Of a stretch of 64,000 nucleotides of DNA, positions 24,063 through 32,243 are shown one piece after another. Source of the DNA: Oscillospiraceae bacterium (GTDB lineage Bacteria; Bacillota; Clostridia; Oscillospirales; Oscillospiraceae). Both the position numbers and the translations under genes were made by a program. The notes beneath the pieces are model-generated. The model searched no databases. It was given only the letters and a program-made list of their open reading frames with translations, and had not been told where the DNA came from. Each line of letters starts with the position of its first letter. The first letter of the stretch is position 1. Location of the stretch: NCBI GenBank assembly GCA_015067615.1, contig SVMD01000001.1:787-64786 (forward strand), in the 5' to 3' direction.

Positions 24063-24844
24063 AAAAGAATGTGTTGGGGGTGATCGGCGGCCTGGGCCCC
24101 AGTGCCACCGCCCATTTCATGGAGCTGGTCATTGCCATGACCGACGCGAAAACCGATCAGGAGAATGTGGATATGATCGTGTACAATTTTCCCTCCATCC
24201 CGGACCGAACCGGCTATATTCTGGGCAGCAATCTGAGAAGCCCCTTGCCGGGGCTTCTCAGCGTGGGCCGGGCGCTGGAGCGGCAGAAGGTGAGCTGCAT
24301 TGCCATTCCCTGCGTCACCGCCCATTATTTTCACCGGGAGCTGCAGAGTGCCCTGGAGGTGCCCATCCTCAACGGTGTGGCGGAAACGGTGGCGCTGCTG
24401 CGGTCCGCGGGCATCAAAAAAGTGGGCATCATGGCCACCGAGGGAACCGTCCGTTCGGGACTTCTGAGCCGGGAGCTGGACTATGCCGGAATCATTTCGG
24501 TGCTGCCCTCGGAAGAGCGGCAGGCGGACGTGATGCATCTGATCTATGAAAATGTGAAGGCCGGGAAAAAAGCGGAAATGGACCGCTTCCAAAGGGTGGT
24601 CCGGGAGCTGCGCAGCTGCGGCGCGGAGATCATCATTCTCGGCTGCACAGAGCTGTCGCTGATCAAGCGGGATGAGGCCATCGGCGGGGGATTCCTGGAT
24701 ATTATGGAGGTCCTGGCCCGGGAGGCGGTGCTGCGCAGCGGCAAAAAGCTCCGGCGGGAATACGAGAATCTGATTGGAGGGAAGATAAGTGCAGCGAAAC
24801 ATCCTGGAATATCTGGAACAGACTGTACAGCGTGTGCCGGATAA
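24059..24844 (+). CDS. Aspartate/glutamate-racemase superfamily enzyme
   Basis: The 261-residue protein has VIGGLGPSAT (8-17), IPDRTGYIL, and both catalytic cysteines: C85 in PCVTAH (the usual PCNTAH with Asn replaced by Val) and C196 in LGCTEL. These enzymes invert the alpha carbon of Asp, Glu or related amino acids by a two-thiol, cofactor-free mechanism. The position directly before an adenylation enzyme suggests it supplies a D-amino acid for activation. Its 3' end overlaps the next gene by 56 bp in another frame. The substrate cannot be read from sequence; the Asn-to-Val change may signal an altered one. Confidence 0.85.
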   Translation: MKKNVLGVIGGLGPSATAHFMELVIAMTDAKTDQENVDMIVYNFPSIPDRTGYILGSNLRSPLPGLLSVGRALERQKVSCIAIPCVTAHYFHRELQSALEVPILNGVAETVALLRSAGIKKVGIMATEGTVRSGLLSRELDYAGIISVLPSEERQADVMHLIYENVKAGKKAEMDRFQRVVRELRSCGAEIIILGCTELSLIKRDEAIGGGFLDIMEVLAREAVLRSGKKLRREYENLIGGKISAAKHPGISGTDCTACAG

Positions 24845-26282
24845 AACCGCGTTTTATGATGAGAACGGGGCACTGACCTTCCGGCAGCTCTTCGATGCCG
24901 CCAGGGCCATCGGCTCCCGGCTGATCCGGCAGGGGGCGAAGCGGCAGCCCGTGGCGGTGTTCATGGAAAAAAGCCCCCGGACCGTTGCCGCCTTTCTGGG
25001 TGTCCTCTACAGCGGCTGCTATTATGTGCCCCTGGATGGGGAGATGCCCCGGTACCGGATCGAGAAGATCCTGGAAAAGTTGCACCCGGCAGCCTGCATC
25101 TGTGACGAAACCACCGATTCCCTGGCCCGACAGATCTCCGGTCTGGGGACGCTGTATGCCTATGGGGAGATAGCCTCCGGCCCCATTGACCAGACGGCGC
25201 TGAATATTGTCCGGGCAAAGCAGATCGACACGGATCCTGCCTACATTGTCTTTACCTCCGGCTCCACCGGGGTGCCCAAGGGTGTGGTGGGCTGCCACCG
25301 GGCGGTGATCGACTACGTTGAGAACCTGTGTGATGTAATGAAATTTGACGAAAATACCGTCTTCGGTAATCAGACGCCCCTGTATTTCGACGCCTGCCTG
25401 AAGGAGATCATCCCCACCCTGAAATACGGCGCCTCCACCTGCCTGATCAGCCGGAAGCTGTTTCTGCAACCGGTGAAGCTGGTGGAATATCTGAACCAGC
25501 GGAGGATCAATACCCTCTGCTGGGTGGTGTCAGCCCTGACGTTTATTTCCTCCTTCGGCACCTTTGAGAAGGTAACGCCCCAATATCTGCGGACCATCGC
25601 CTTTGCCAGCGAGGTATTTCCCATCCGGCAGCTGAAGCTCTGGCGGACGGCGCTGCCCAATACCCGGTTTATCAACCTCTACGGCCCCACGGAGACCACC
25701 GGAATCTGCTGCTATTATGAGGTTGACCGGGAATTCGGGGAGGAGGAAGCGCTGCCTGTTGGCAGGCCTTTCCCCAATACGGAAATCATTCTTTTGGATG
25801 AGAATAACCGGGTTTCCAAGCCCGGGGAAAAGGGGGAGATCTGCATCCGTGGTACCCGGCTGACCCATGGCTATTTCGCGGATCCGGACCGGACGGCGGC
25901 GGTGTTCGTACAGAATCCTCTGAATCCCCATTACCCGGAGCTGATTTACAGGACCGGCGATATAGGAAGATACAATGACCGGGGCGAGTTGGTATTCATA
26001 ACCCGGAAGGACCACCAGATCAAGCATATGGGCCACCGGATCGAACTGGGGGAGATCGAGGCCGCGGCCAACGCCTGCCCCGGCGTGGGCGGCTGCTGCT
26101 GCGTCTACGATGAGGAAAAGCAGCGGATCACCCTGTACTATACCGGAAAAGCGGAGGATCTGCGGCAGCAGCTGAAAGACAGGCTGCCCCGGTACATGCT
26201 GCCCCAGAAGCTGACCCGGCTGGATGCTCTGCCCCTGACCCCCAACGGGAAGATTGACAGAAATGCGCTGAAATACAGATGA
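24789..26282 (+). CDS. Amino-acid adenylation enzyme (DltA/NRPS A-domain type)
   Basis: The 497-residue stand-alone A domain has core motifs A3 (FTSGSTGVPKG, 155-165), A4 (FDACLKEI, with D201, the residue that holds an alpha-amino group), A5 (YGPTETTG), A7 (YRTGDIGRY), A8 (GHRIELGEIE) and A10 (NGKIDRNAL). It should activate an amino acid with ATP and load it on the carrier protein encoded downstream, as DltA does with D-Ala on DltC. GTG start with GGAGG 8 nt upstream. The racemase just before it implies a D-amino acid other than, or in addition to, D-Ala. Confidence 0.88.
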   Translation: MQRNILEYLEQTVQRVPDKTAFYDENGALTFRQLFDAARAIGSRLIRQGAKRQPVAVFMEKSPRTVAAFLGVLYSGCYYVPLDGEMPRYRIEKILEKLHPAACICDETTDSLARQISGLGTLYAYGEIASGPIDQTALNIVRAKQIDTDPAYIVFTSGSTGVPKGVVGCHRAVIDYVENLCDVMKFDENTVFGNQTPLYFDACLKEIIPTLKYGASTCLISRKLFLQPVKLVEYLNQRRINTLCWVVSALTFISSFGTFEKVTPQYLRTIAFASEVFPIRQLKLWRTALPNTRFINLYGPTETTGICCYYEVDREFGEEEALPVGRPFPNTEIILLDENNRVSKPGEKGEICIRGTRLTHGYFADPDRTAAVFVQNPLNPHYPELIYRTGDIGRYNDRGELVFITRKDHQIKHMGHRIELGEIEAAANACPGVGGCCCVYDEEKQRITLYYTGKAEDLRQQLKDRLPRYMLPQKLTRLDALPLTPNGKIDRNALKYR

Positions 26283-26305
26283 AGGACCCTTTGCGGCAGC
26301 ACCGA

Positions 26306-26446
26306 TTTGTAGGGCGGGCTCATGAGCCCGCCGACGCACCAATTTGACTGCATGGCGGGTTTTTGCTGAAAGTCTGGATTTTGCTTCATTTTTATCAGGG
26401 CAGTCTCGTTACCTGATCGGCAGGGTCATGACCCCGCCCTGCAAAG
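26306..26446. repeat. 140-bp palindrome-ended miniature element, copy 1
   Basis: It begins tttGTAGGGCGGGCTCATGAGC and ends with the near inverted copy GGTCATGACCCCGCCCTGC then aaa. Each end is itself a palindrome centred on TCATGA. The same design and length occur at 55966-56105. It fills most of the 194-bp gap between the adenylation and carrier-protein genes. No coding capacity or transposase, so it resembles a MITE or REP-type element. Confidence 0.8.
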
Positions 26447-26476
26447 ATATATTTACGCAATAAAGGAGACATTAAC

Positions 26477-26704
26477 ATGGAAAAACTGCTTGCCATTCTC
26501 CGGGAAATCAATCCCGACGTGAATTTTGAAACCGAAGAGGTCCTCATAGACGGCGGCATTCTGGATTCCTTTGACATTGTGACCCTTGTGGCGGAGATCG
26601 ACGACAATTTTGGTGTCCAGATCCCGGCAGAGGCGCTGACAGCGGAGAACTTCAATTCTGCCCGGGCGCTGTATGACTTGATCCGGCGGCTGGAAGACGC
26701 ATAA
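26477..26704 (+). CDS. Acyl/aminoacyl carrier protein (DltC-like)
   Basis: The 75-residue acidic protein has the phosphopantetheine site DSFD (S31) in GGILDSFDIVTLVAEI, the usual four-helix layout and length of DltC (about 78). AAAGGAG precedes the ATG. It should carry the amino acid, activated by the upstream enzyme, as a thioester to the membrane acyltransferase encoded 1 bp downstream. The DS-F-D form in place of DSL is common in DltC-like carriers. Confidence 0.9.
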   Translation: MEKLLAILREINPDVNFETEEVLIDGGILDSFDIVTLVAEIDDNFGVQIPAEALTAENFNSARALYDLIRRLEDA

Positions 26705-26705
26705 G

Positions 26706-28160
26706 ATGGCCTTTGCATCCTACTCGTTTCTTATTTTTCTGGCGGCGCTGCTGGTGGTGTACTACACCGTTCCGGGGCGGGTACAATGGGTATTTCTGCT
26801 GGCGGGGAGCCTGCTGTTCTATCTGGGAAGCGGCTGGCAGAACCTTGTGTACATGCTGCTGACCGCCACGTCCACCTATGCCGCCACCCGGCTGATGGAA
26901 CGCAATCAGAGGGTATTTGACAGAAAGACCGCGAAGCTCAGGAACCGGGGCTGGCTGCTGCTCTGTCTTGGCCTGAATTTCGGCCTGCTGGGGGTGTGCA
27001 AGCTCCGGTTGACCTTTGAAGACCTGCTGCTGCCCATGGGCATCTCGTTTTACATGTTCCAGTCCATGGGCTATGTGCTGGATGTATACCGGGGCAGCCA
27101 AAGGGCGGAGGGGAATCCGGCAAAGCTGCTGCTGTTTGTTTCCTACTTTCCCCAGTTGATCCAGGGCCCCATCAGCAGGTTTTCGGAGCTGGGTCCCCGG
27201 CTTCTGGCGTCCCATCCCCGGAACGAAGAGCAGATATCCTTCGGATTGCAGCGGATCCTCTGGGGCTATTTCAAGAAGCTGGTCATCGCCGACCGGATCG
27301 CCCCGGCGGTGGCGGCCCTGCGAGGGCCGGAGCATACGGGACTGTCCTTTCTGGTGCTGACGGTGTTTTACGCCATTCAGATCTACGGCGACTTCACCGG
27401 CGGCATCGACATCGCCATCGGCGTCTCGGAGACCCTGGGAATCCGTCTGCCGGAAAACTTCGTCCGTCCGTTCTTCTCCAAAAACACCGCCGAATACTGG
27501 CGGCGGTGGCATATCACCCTGGGAGCGTGGATGAAGGACTACATTTTCTACCCTGTCTCCGTCAGTGCCCCTCTGCGAAAGCTCAGCAAAGCCGCCCGGC
27601 GCAGATGGCCTAAATTCGGCAAGCGGCTGCCGGTGTACGCGGCCTCCCTGGCCACCTGGTGCTGCACCGGTATCTGGCACGGCGTCACCCCCAATTTCCT
27701 GCTGTGGGGCCTGCTGAACTGCGGCGTGATCGTGATATCCGGGGAACTGACGCCCCTGTACGAAAAATTCCACAGCCGGTTTCACCTGAGGGAAAAGGGC
27801 TGGTACGGCGGCTTTGAGATGCTGCGGACCTTCTTCCTTATGAATCTGATCCGCATTGTGGATCTGTTCCCCGATGTGGGGGAATATTTCCGGCGGCTGG
27901 GTAGCCTGTTTACATCCTGGTATGTTCCGTTTTCAGACCTGGGGCTTACCGGACTGGATTATGGCATTCTGTTCCTGGGCTGTATGCTGCTGTTCGCCGT
28001 CAGCCTGCTTCAGGAACGAAAGGGCAGTATCCGGGAGCTTCTTTGGGAGCATACCCGGCTGCGATACATACTCATGTTTTTGCTGTTTCTGACGGTTCTG
28101 CTGATGGGCAATTACGGCATCGGCTATGAGCCCGGGAACTTTATCTATAACCAATTTTAG
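26706..28160 (+). CDS. MBOAT-family acyltransferase (DltB-like) with C-terminal DltX-like motif
   Basis: The 484-residue polytopic protein (about 11 hydrophobic segments) has the MBOAT signatures SYFPQLIQGPISRF, EYWRRWHITLGAWMKDYIFY and the catalytic-His motif GIWHG. DltB moves D-Ala from DltC across the membrane. The last residues are NFIYNQF; the microprotein DltX ends in a comparable F-x-Y motif whose Tyr is reported to carry the aminoacyl group, so here the relay Tyr may be built into the MBOAT. No separate dltX is visible. It starts 1 bp after the carrier-protein stop. Confidence 0.88.
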   Translation: MAFASYSFLIFLAALLVVYYTVPGRVQWVFLLAGSLLFYLGSGWQNLVYMLLTATSTYAATRLMERNQRVFDRKTAKLRNRGWLLLCLGLNFGLLGVCKLRLTFEDLLLPMGISFYMFQSMGYVLDVYRGSQRAEGNPAKLLLFVSYFPQLIQGPISRFSELGPRLLASHPRNEEQISFGLQRILWGYFKKLVIADRIAPAVAALRGPEHTGLSFLVLTVFYAIQIYGDFTGGIDIAIGVSETLGIRLPENFVRPFFSKNTAEYWRRWHITLGAWMKDYIFYPVSVSAPLRKLSKAARRRWPKFGKRLPVYAASLATWCCTGIWHGVTPNFLLWGLLNCGVIVISGELTPLYEKFHSRFHLREKGWYGGFEMLRTFFLMNLIRIVDLFPDVGEYFRRLGSLFTSWYVPFSDLGLTGLDYGILFLGCMLLFAVSLLQERKGSIRELLWEHTRLRYILMFLLFLTVLLMGNYGIGYEPGNFIYNQF

Positions 28161-28168
28161 GAGCTGCC

Positions 28169-29206
28169 ATGAAAAAATGCACATTCTGGGCCCTCTGCCT
28201 GGGGAGCCTGTACCTGCTGCAAATGCTGCTGGTGCCCAAGTACATGGAACAGTCCCCGGAGGGGGCTCTGACTGGGGAATACTACCCGGAGGCCGGGAAT
28301 CACGATGTGATCTTCATCGGCGACTGCGAGGTGTACGAAAACTTTTCCCCCATTACCCTGTGGCAGGAATACGGCATTACTTCCCACATCCGGGGCAGCG
28401 CCCAGCAGATGATCTGGCAGTCGTACTATCTGCTGGAGGAGACCTTCCAATATGAAACGCCGGAGGTGGTGGTGTTCAATGTGCTGTCCATGAAGTACGA
28501 CACTCCCCAAAGTACCGGAAGTCAGTCCCGGCGGGAGGCCTACAACCGGATGACCCTGGATACCATGAGGTGGTCATCCTCCAAATGGAATGCCATTCTG
28601 GCTTCCATGACGGAGGAGGAACGGCAGTGGGAGGCGATGGCCACCTACCTGGTTCCCATTCTGCGCTACCACGACCGGTGGAGCCAGCTGACTAATGAGG
28701 ATTTTTCATATTGGTTCCATCGGGATAGGGTCTCCCACAACGGCTATCTGATGCAGACCGGGGTGAAGCCCTATACCGATGCCTACGCCGAGCCGCCGCT
28801 GGCGGATTATCAATTCGGGGAAAATAGCTGGCACTATCTGGATAAGATGGTTAGTCTTTGCGCTGAATACGGAACCCAATTGGTACTGATCAAGGCACCC
28901 TCCCTGTCCCCGGTCTGGTGGCCGGAATGGGAGGAACAAATTGCGGAGTATGCCGGGAAAAACGACCTGCTGTACATCAATATGCTGACCTGTCAGAAAG
29001 AAATCGGCATCGACTGGAGCCGGGACACCTATGACGCGGGACTGCACCTGAATGTCTGGGGTGCGGAAAAGGTGTCACGCTGGCTTGGTAAGATATTGTC
29101 TGGCCAATGCGGTGTGCCGGACCGCCGGGACCAGGAAGGGCTGGCGGAAATCTGGGCAGAAAAGGTCCTGCGCTATGAATCTGAGAAAAAGGAGACACAA
29201 CCATGA
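28169..29206 (+). CDS. DltD/AlgJ-like SGNH-fold protein with Cys at the nucleophile position
   Basis: The 345-residue protein has an N-terminal signal anchor (residues 4-18). FIGDCEVYENFSP (near 50) occupies the SGNH block I position, with GDC instead of GDS, and DAGLHLN (near 290) supplies the Asp-x-x-His pair. As in dlt and alginate-acetylation systems, an extracytoplasmic SGNH protein beside an MBOAT is expected to finish transfer onto the polymer. A Cys nucleophile is unusual and would form a thioester intermediate. It overlaps the lipoprotein gene by ATGA. Confidence 0.78.
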   Translation: MKKCTFWALCLGSLYLLQMLLVPKYMEQSPEGALTGEYYPEAGNHDVIFIGDCEVYENFSPITLWQEYGITSHIRGSAQQMIWQSYYLLEETFQYETPEVVVFNVLSMKYDTPQSTGSQSRREAYNRMTLDTMRWSSSKWNAILASMTEEERQWEAMATYLVPILRYHDRWSQLTNEDFSYWFHRDRVSHNGYLMQTGVKPYTDAYAEPPLADYQFGENSWHYLDKMVSLCAEYGTQLVLIKAPSLSPVWWPEWEEQIAEYAGKNDLLYINMLTCQKEIGIDWSRDTYDAGLHLNVWGAEKVSRWLGKILSGQCGVPDRRDQEGLAEIWAEKVLRYESEKKETQP

Positions 29207-29679
29207 AACGAATACTGTTACTTCTGCTGCTCCTGCTGTGCCTGGCCGGCTGCGGCGCCCCGGAAGGGCCGGAAACCCAGGAGAATTTTACATTTACTTA
29301 TAGCGGCGTGGAAATCACCCTCCATGGGGATGCGGCACCGGTGATCGAAGCCCTGGGCGAACCCAAAAGCTATACGGAGGAAGCAAGCTGCGCTTTTGAG
29401 GGCCTGGATAAAACCTACTATTACGGTCCTTTCTTCCTGACCACCTACCCGATGGAGGATAGGGACTGTATCTACACCCTCTGGTTCGCCGATGACACGG
29501 TTTCTACCGCCGAAGGCATCCGCATCGGCAGCACCCAGGCCCAGGTGGAGCAGGCCTATGGTCAGGAGGCTTTGAACGATGCGGGAAACTGCGTGCGGAT
29601 CCAGGGATGCAGCCGTCTGGTGATTCTCCTGACGGATGGAATCGTTACCTCTGTCCGCTACGAGGGGCTTCTGGAATAA
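29203..29679 (+). CDS. Small lipoprotein ending the dlt-like operon
   Basis: The 158-residue protein has a short signal peptide with lipobox LAGC (Cys17). The mature part has two related halves (GVEITLHGDAAPVIEALGEP and GIRIGSTQAQVEQAYGQ) that resemble the BamE/SmpA or BLIP-type repeat often seen in Firmicute lipoproteins. Its ATG overlaps the previous stop (ATGA). It may assist the surface-modification enzymes at the membrane; no direct evidence. The strong terminator right after marks the operon end. Confidence 0.82.
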   Translation: MKRILLLLLLLLCLAGCGAPEGPETQENFTFTYSGVEITLHGDAAPVIEALGEPKSYTEEASCAFEGLDKTYYYGPFFLTTYPMEDRDCIYTLWFADDTVSTAEGIRIGSTQAQVEQAYGQEALNDAGNCVRIQGCSRLVILLTDGIVTSVRYEGLLE

Positions 29680-29682
29680 GAC

Positions 29683-29720
29683 AATAAAAATTGCCACCCG
29701 ATCGGGTGGCAATTTTTATT
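29683..29720. terminator. Bidirectional terminator between convergent operons
   Basis: A 17-bp perfect inverted repeat (aataaaaattgccaccc and its complement) with loop gatc lies 3 bp after the lipoprotein stop and 13 bp from the protease stop on the other strand. A/T tracts flank both sides. Confidence 0.93.
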
Positions 29721-29732
29721 ATGGAACGAAGA

Positions 29733-32144
29733 TCAGGGGGCCGGGGCGGACCAGTACTGCTGGTTGTAGATATCCGTGAACAGGTAGGTCAGCCGTGCGG
29801 CATCGGCATCGATGTACACGTCGCTGATGGTCAGCTCGCCGTCCACGATCAGCTGCTCGCCCAGCATATAGCTGTCCAGGTATTCCCCATCGTAGCTGTA
29901 GTAGTCACAGACAAAGTCGATGACGTCGCCGACCTGAACGGTGTCCATGGTTTTGGCGACGGTCTGGGTCTCACCCTCATGGTAGACCCGGCGGACGCCC
30001 ACAACGGAGCCGTAGGGATCAGCGTCGGTGAACTCCACCACCAGCTCTGCCCGCTCACCGTTATAGAGGACGGGGATCCGGCCGGTGATGCTGTAATGGG
30101 TACCGTCGTCCACCGTGGATTCGTGATAGTAGGCCACGGGCTGCTGGTTCACAGCCAGCCAGGTGACCTCGGCGGGGGCCAGCAGATTGCCGTATTGGTC
30201 AAAGTCGTAGACCGTGTCCATGCCCAGATCGATATAGCCGGTGCCGTCGTCGTAGAACATATTGGCGTGGAGGGTCTGGACCAGGGCCCACTGGCTTTCC
30301 GGCAGGGAAATGCGGCCATAGGCGTCCCAGACAAGGGCGCTGCCGTCGAAGGCGTTCTCGGTCAGGTAGGAGAGCATCTGGTCCTGGTCAAGGACCCGGC
30401 CATCCAGGAAGTTGGTGTTTCCTTCCATCAGGCCGGAAATGCCGCTGACATCGCCGCCCAGGAAGGCACCCAGAAGCTCCTGGATCATCTGGGCATTGCC
30501 GTTGGAGCCGGTGCCCATCAGGTCCATCAGGGAGGGCAGGGGGGACTGGGTGCCGCCGGAAGCGGCCTGGCCGCTGACCTCCATGCTGGCGAAGGCCTGG
30601 ATGCAGCGCAGGTATTCCTCGTCCATGCCGATTTGCTCGTAGGTATCCACGGCGGTATCCACCATGGATGCCTTCCGGAAGGGGAAGTAGATGGAAAGAC
30701 CGTAGGAGTTGGTCATGTTGGAGGAGGTACGGTTGTATTTCACAGCACCCAGCAGGGCCTCTGCCAGGGCTTCGCCTTCGGAGGTAGCCATGTTCTTAGC
30801 CAGATGGACCAGGTCCACCTGGTCGATGCGGCTGGAGGAGCCGAATTCCCGGCTGCCGCTGCGGGCGTTGGAGACCTGGGCGTATTCTTCGTTCCGGATC
30901 AGATCACAGGTGGAGCCGGAGAAATCGGAGAGGGCTTCGGGAATGGTCAGCTCCACTTCCGCCAGGTCCACGATGGAAAGGGTGGTGGACTGGCCGGGAC
31001 ACTTCTTGGCGCAGGTGTCCACGAAGTCGTCGATGATCTCCTTGCCGATCTGCAGGGTGTCCATGGAGGTGTTGGCGGAGAGCTTGGTGAGCCAGTCGGT
31101 GTAGTACCAGCCGATGCCGGGCTCCGTCTCCTCACTGGCGATCAGGTAGTCCGCATGCCGGGTCAGCATCAGGGCGGTTTCCGTGGTTGCCATCAGGCAG
31201 GCATCGAAGCCAACGAAGTCGAATTTCACGCCGCCGGAGGTGAGGGCCTCATCGATCTCCGCCAGGTCCATGGAGCCGGAGGAGGCGAACTTCTCGTCAT
31301 AGCCGTAGCCGCTGACACTGCCGCCGCCGTGGTCCCAGAAGATCAGGCCCATCCGGTTGGCGGGGAAATTCTTCTTGCCCCAGCGGATGAAGGCGGAGAG
31401 GGTATCGGGATCGGTCATGGACTTGCTGCCCAGGTCATCCTCCAGACACAGAAGACCGTCATCCTTCACCTGCCAGATCTGATTGGTCCGGCTGCTGAGG
31501 ACGTTGTTCTGCCACTGCCTGCAGCCACCGGTGTAGACGATCAGGTTGATCTTGTCGGAAAGCTTGGCATCCAGCATCTCCTGCAGATCCATGGTTGCCA
31601 TTTTGCTCCGGGATTCCAGGTCGGTGCCGCAGAGGTAGACCAGAATGGTCATCTCGTCCTTGCCGCCGCCTAAAATTTCGGTGTACTTTTCCCGGGCGCC
31701 GGGGGCTACGCTGGTATCCAGGGAGCCCAGATTGTTTGCGCCGGTCCAGCCGGTGGAGACGCTGCCGCCGCCAAGATTGCCCAGCAGGGAGGAAAGGTCG
31801 ATAGAGGGCATCTGTTCCTGGTAGGACTGGTTCTGCTGAGGCTGATACTGGGGCTGGTAGGGCTGCTCGTAGTTTTCGCCGCCGGAGCCCCCCAGCAGGG
31901 TGGTGAGGCCACCGCCGCCGCCCAGCAGCAGGATCAGAAGCAGAACGATGAGCTTGGACATGCCGCCGCCGCGGACGGTGCCCCGGCTGGTGGGGCGGGA
32001 AGTGCCGAAGCTGCCGCCGGTGACGCCCTGTCCCCGGCCTGCGCTGCCTACGGGTCCGGTGCCCAGGCCGGAGCCCCGGCGATGTACGGATTTGCCCGCA
32101 CCGGTGACATTTTTCTGCCGGCCGCGGGGTCTGTTCGGTGCCAT
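29733..32144 (-). CDS. Clostripain-family (C11) cysteine peptidase, membrane-anchored
   Basis: The 803-residue protein starts with a 60-residue Gly/Arg-rich basic region, then one membrane helix (64-75) and a Gln/Pro-rich linker. The C11 catalytic domain begins near residue 163 (EMTILVYLCGTDLES), with catalytic H272 in FWDHGGG and C316 in FDACLMAT. The C-terminal 250 residues are beta-rich and of unknown role. Clostripain-type enzymes cleave after Arg or Lys outside the cell. The N-terminus is not a cleavable signal, so it probably stays membrane-tethered with the peptidase outside. AGGAGG lies 9 nt before the ATG; it is a single gene. Confidence 0.88.
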   Translation of the reverse strand: MAPNRPRGRQKNVTGAGKSVHRRGSGLGTGPVGSAGRGQGVTGGSFGTSRPTSRGTVRGGGMSKLIVLLLILLLGGGGGLTTLLGGSGGENYEQPYQPQYQPQQNQSYQEQMPSIDLSSLLGNLGGGSVSTGWTGANNLGSLDTSVAPGAREKYTEILGGGKDEMTILVYLCGTDLESRSKMATMDLQEMLDAKLSDKINLIVYTGGCRQWQNNVLSSRTNQIWQVKDDGLLCLEDDLGSKSMTDPDTLSAFIRWGKKNFPANRMGLIFWDHGGGSVSGYGYDEKFASSGSMDLAEIDEALTSGGVKFDFVGFDACLMATTETALMLTRHADYLIASEETEPGIGWYYTDWLTKLSANTSMDTLQIGKEIIDDFVDTCAKKCPGQSTTLSIVDLAEVELTIPEALSDFSGSTCDLIRNEEYAQVSNARSGSREFGSSSRIDQVDLVHLAKNMATSEGEALAEALLGAVKYNRTSSNMTNSYGLSIYFPFRKASMVDTAVDTYEQIGMDEEYLRCIQAFASMEVSGQAASGGTQSPLPSLMDLMGTGSNGNAQMIQELLGAFLGGDVSGISGLMEGNTNFLDGRVLDQDQMLSYLTENAFDGSALVWDAYGRISLPESQWALVQTLHANMFYDDGTGYIDLGMDTVYDFDQYGNLLAPAEVTWLAVNQQPVAYYHESTVDDGTHYSITGRIPVLYNGERAELVVEFTDADPYGSVVGVRRVYHEGETQTVAKTMDTVQVGDVIDFVCDYYSYDGEYLDSYMLGEQLIVDGELTISDVYIDADAARLTYLFTDIYNQQYWSAPAP

Positions 32145-32180
32145 AAAAAGTACCTCCTGTTTCGTGCTGTTTTCTATATC

Positions 32181-32208
32181 AGTATATCACATTTTTGATA
32201 TCAGGCAA
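32181..32208 (-). promoter_or_regulatory. Promoter of the clostripain-family gene
   Basis: On the minus strand TTGCCT (32208-32203), a 16-bp spacer and TATACT (32186-32181) lie 37 bp before the start codon. Confidence 0.7.
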
Positions 32209-32243
32209 GAAAAAGTCGAAAAACTGCGCCTGAAAGTACGTAT

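Noticed and set aside
29691..31673. 660-codon plus-strand frame opposite the clostripain-family gene
   Set aside because: Low-complexity Gly/Val/His composition typical of an antisense shadow; the minus strand has catalytic motifs, promoter and ribosome site.
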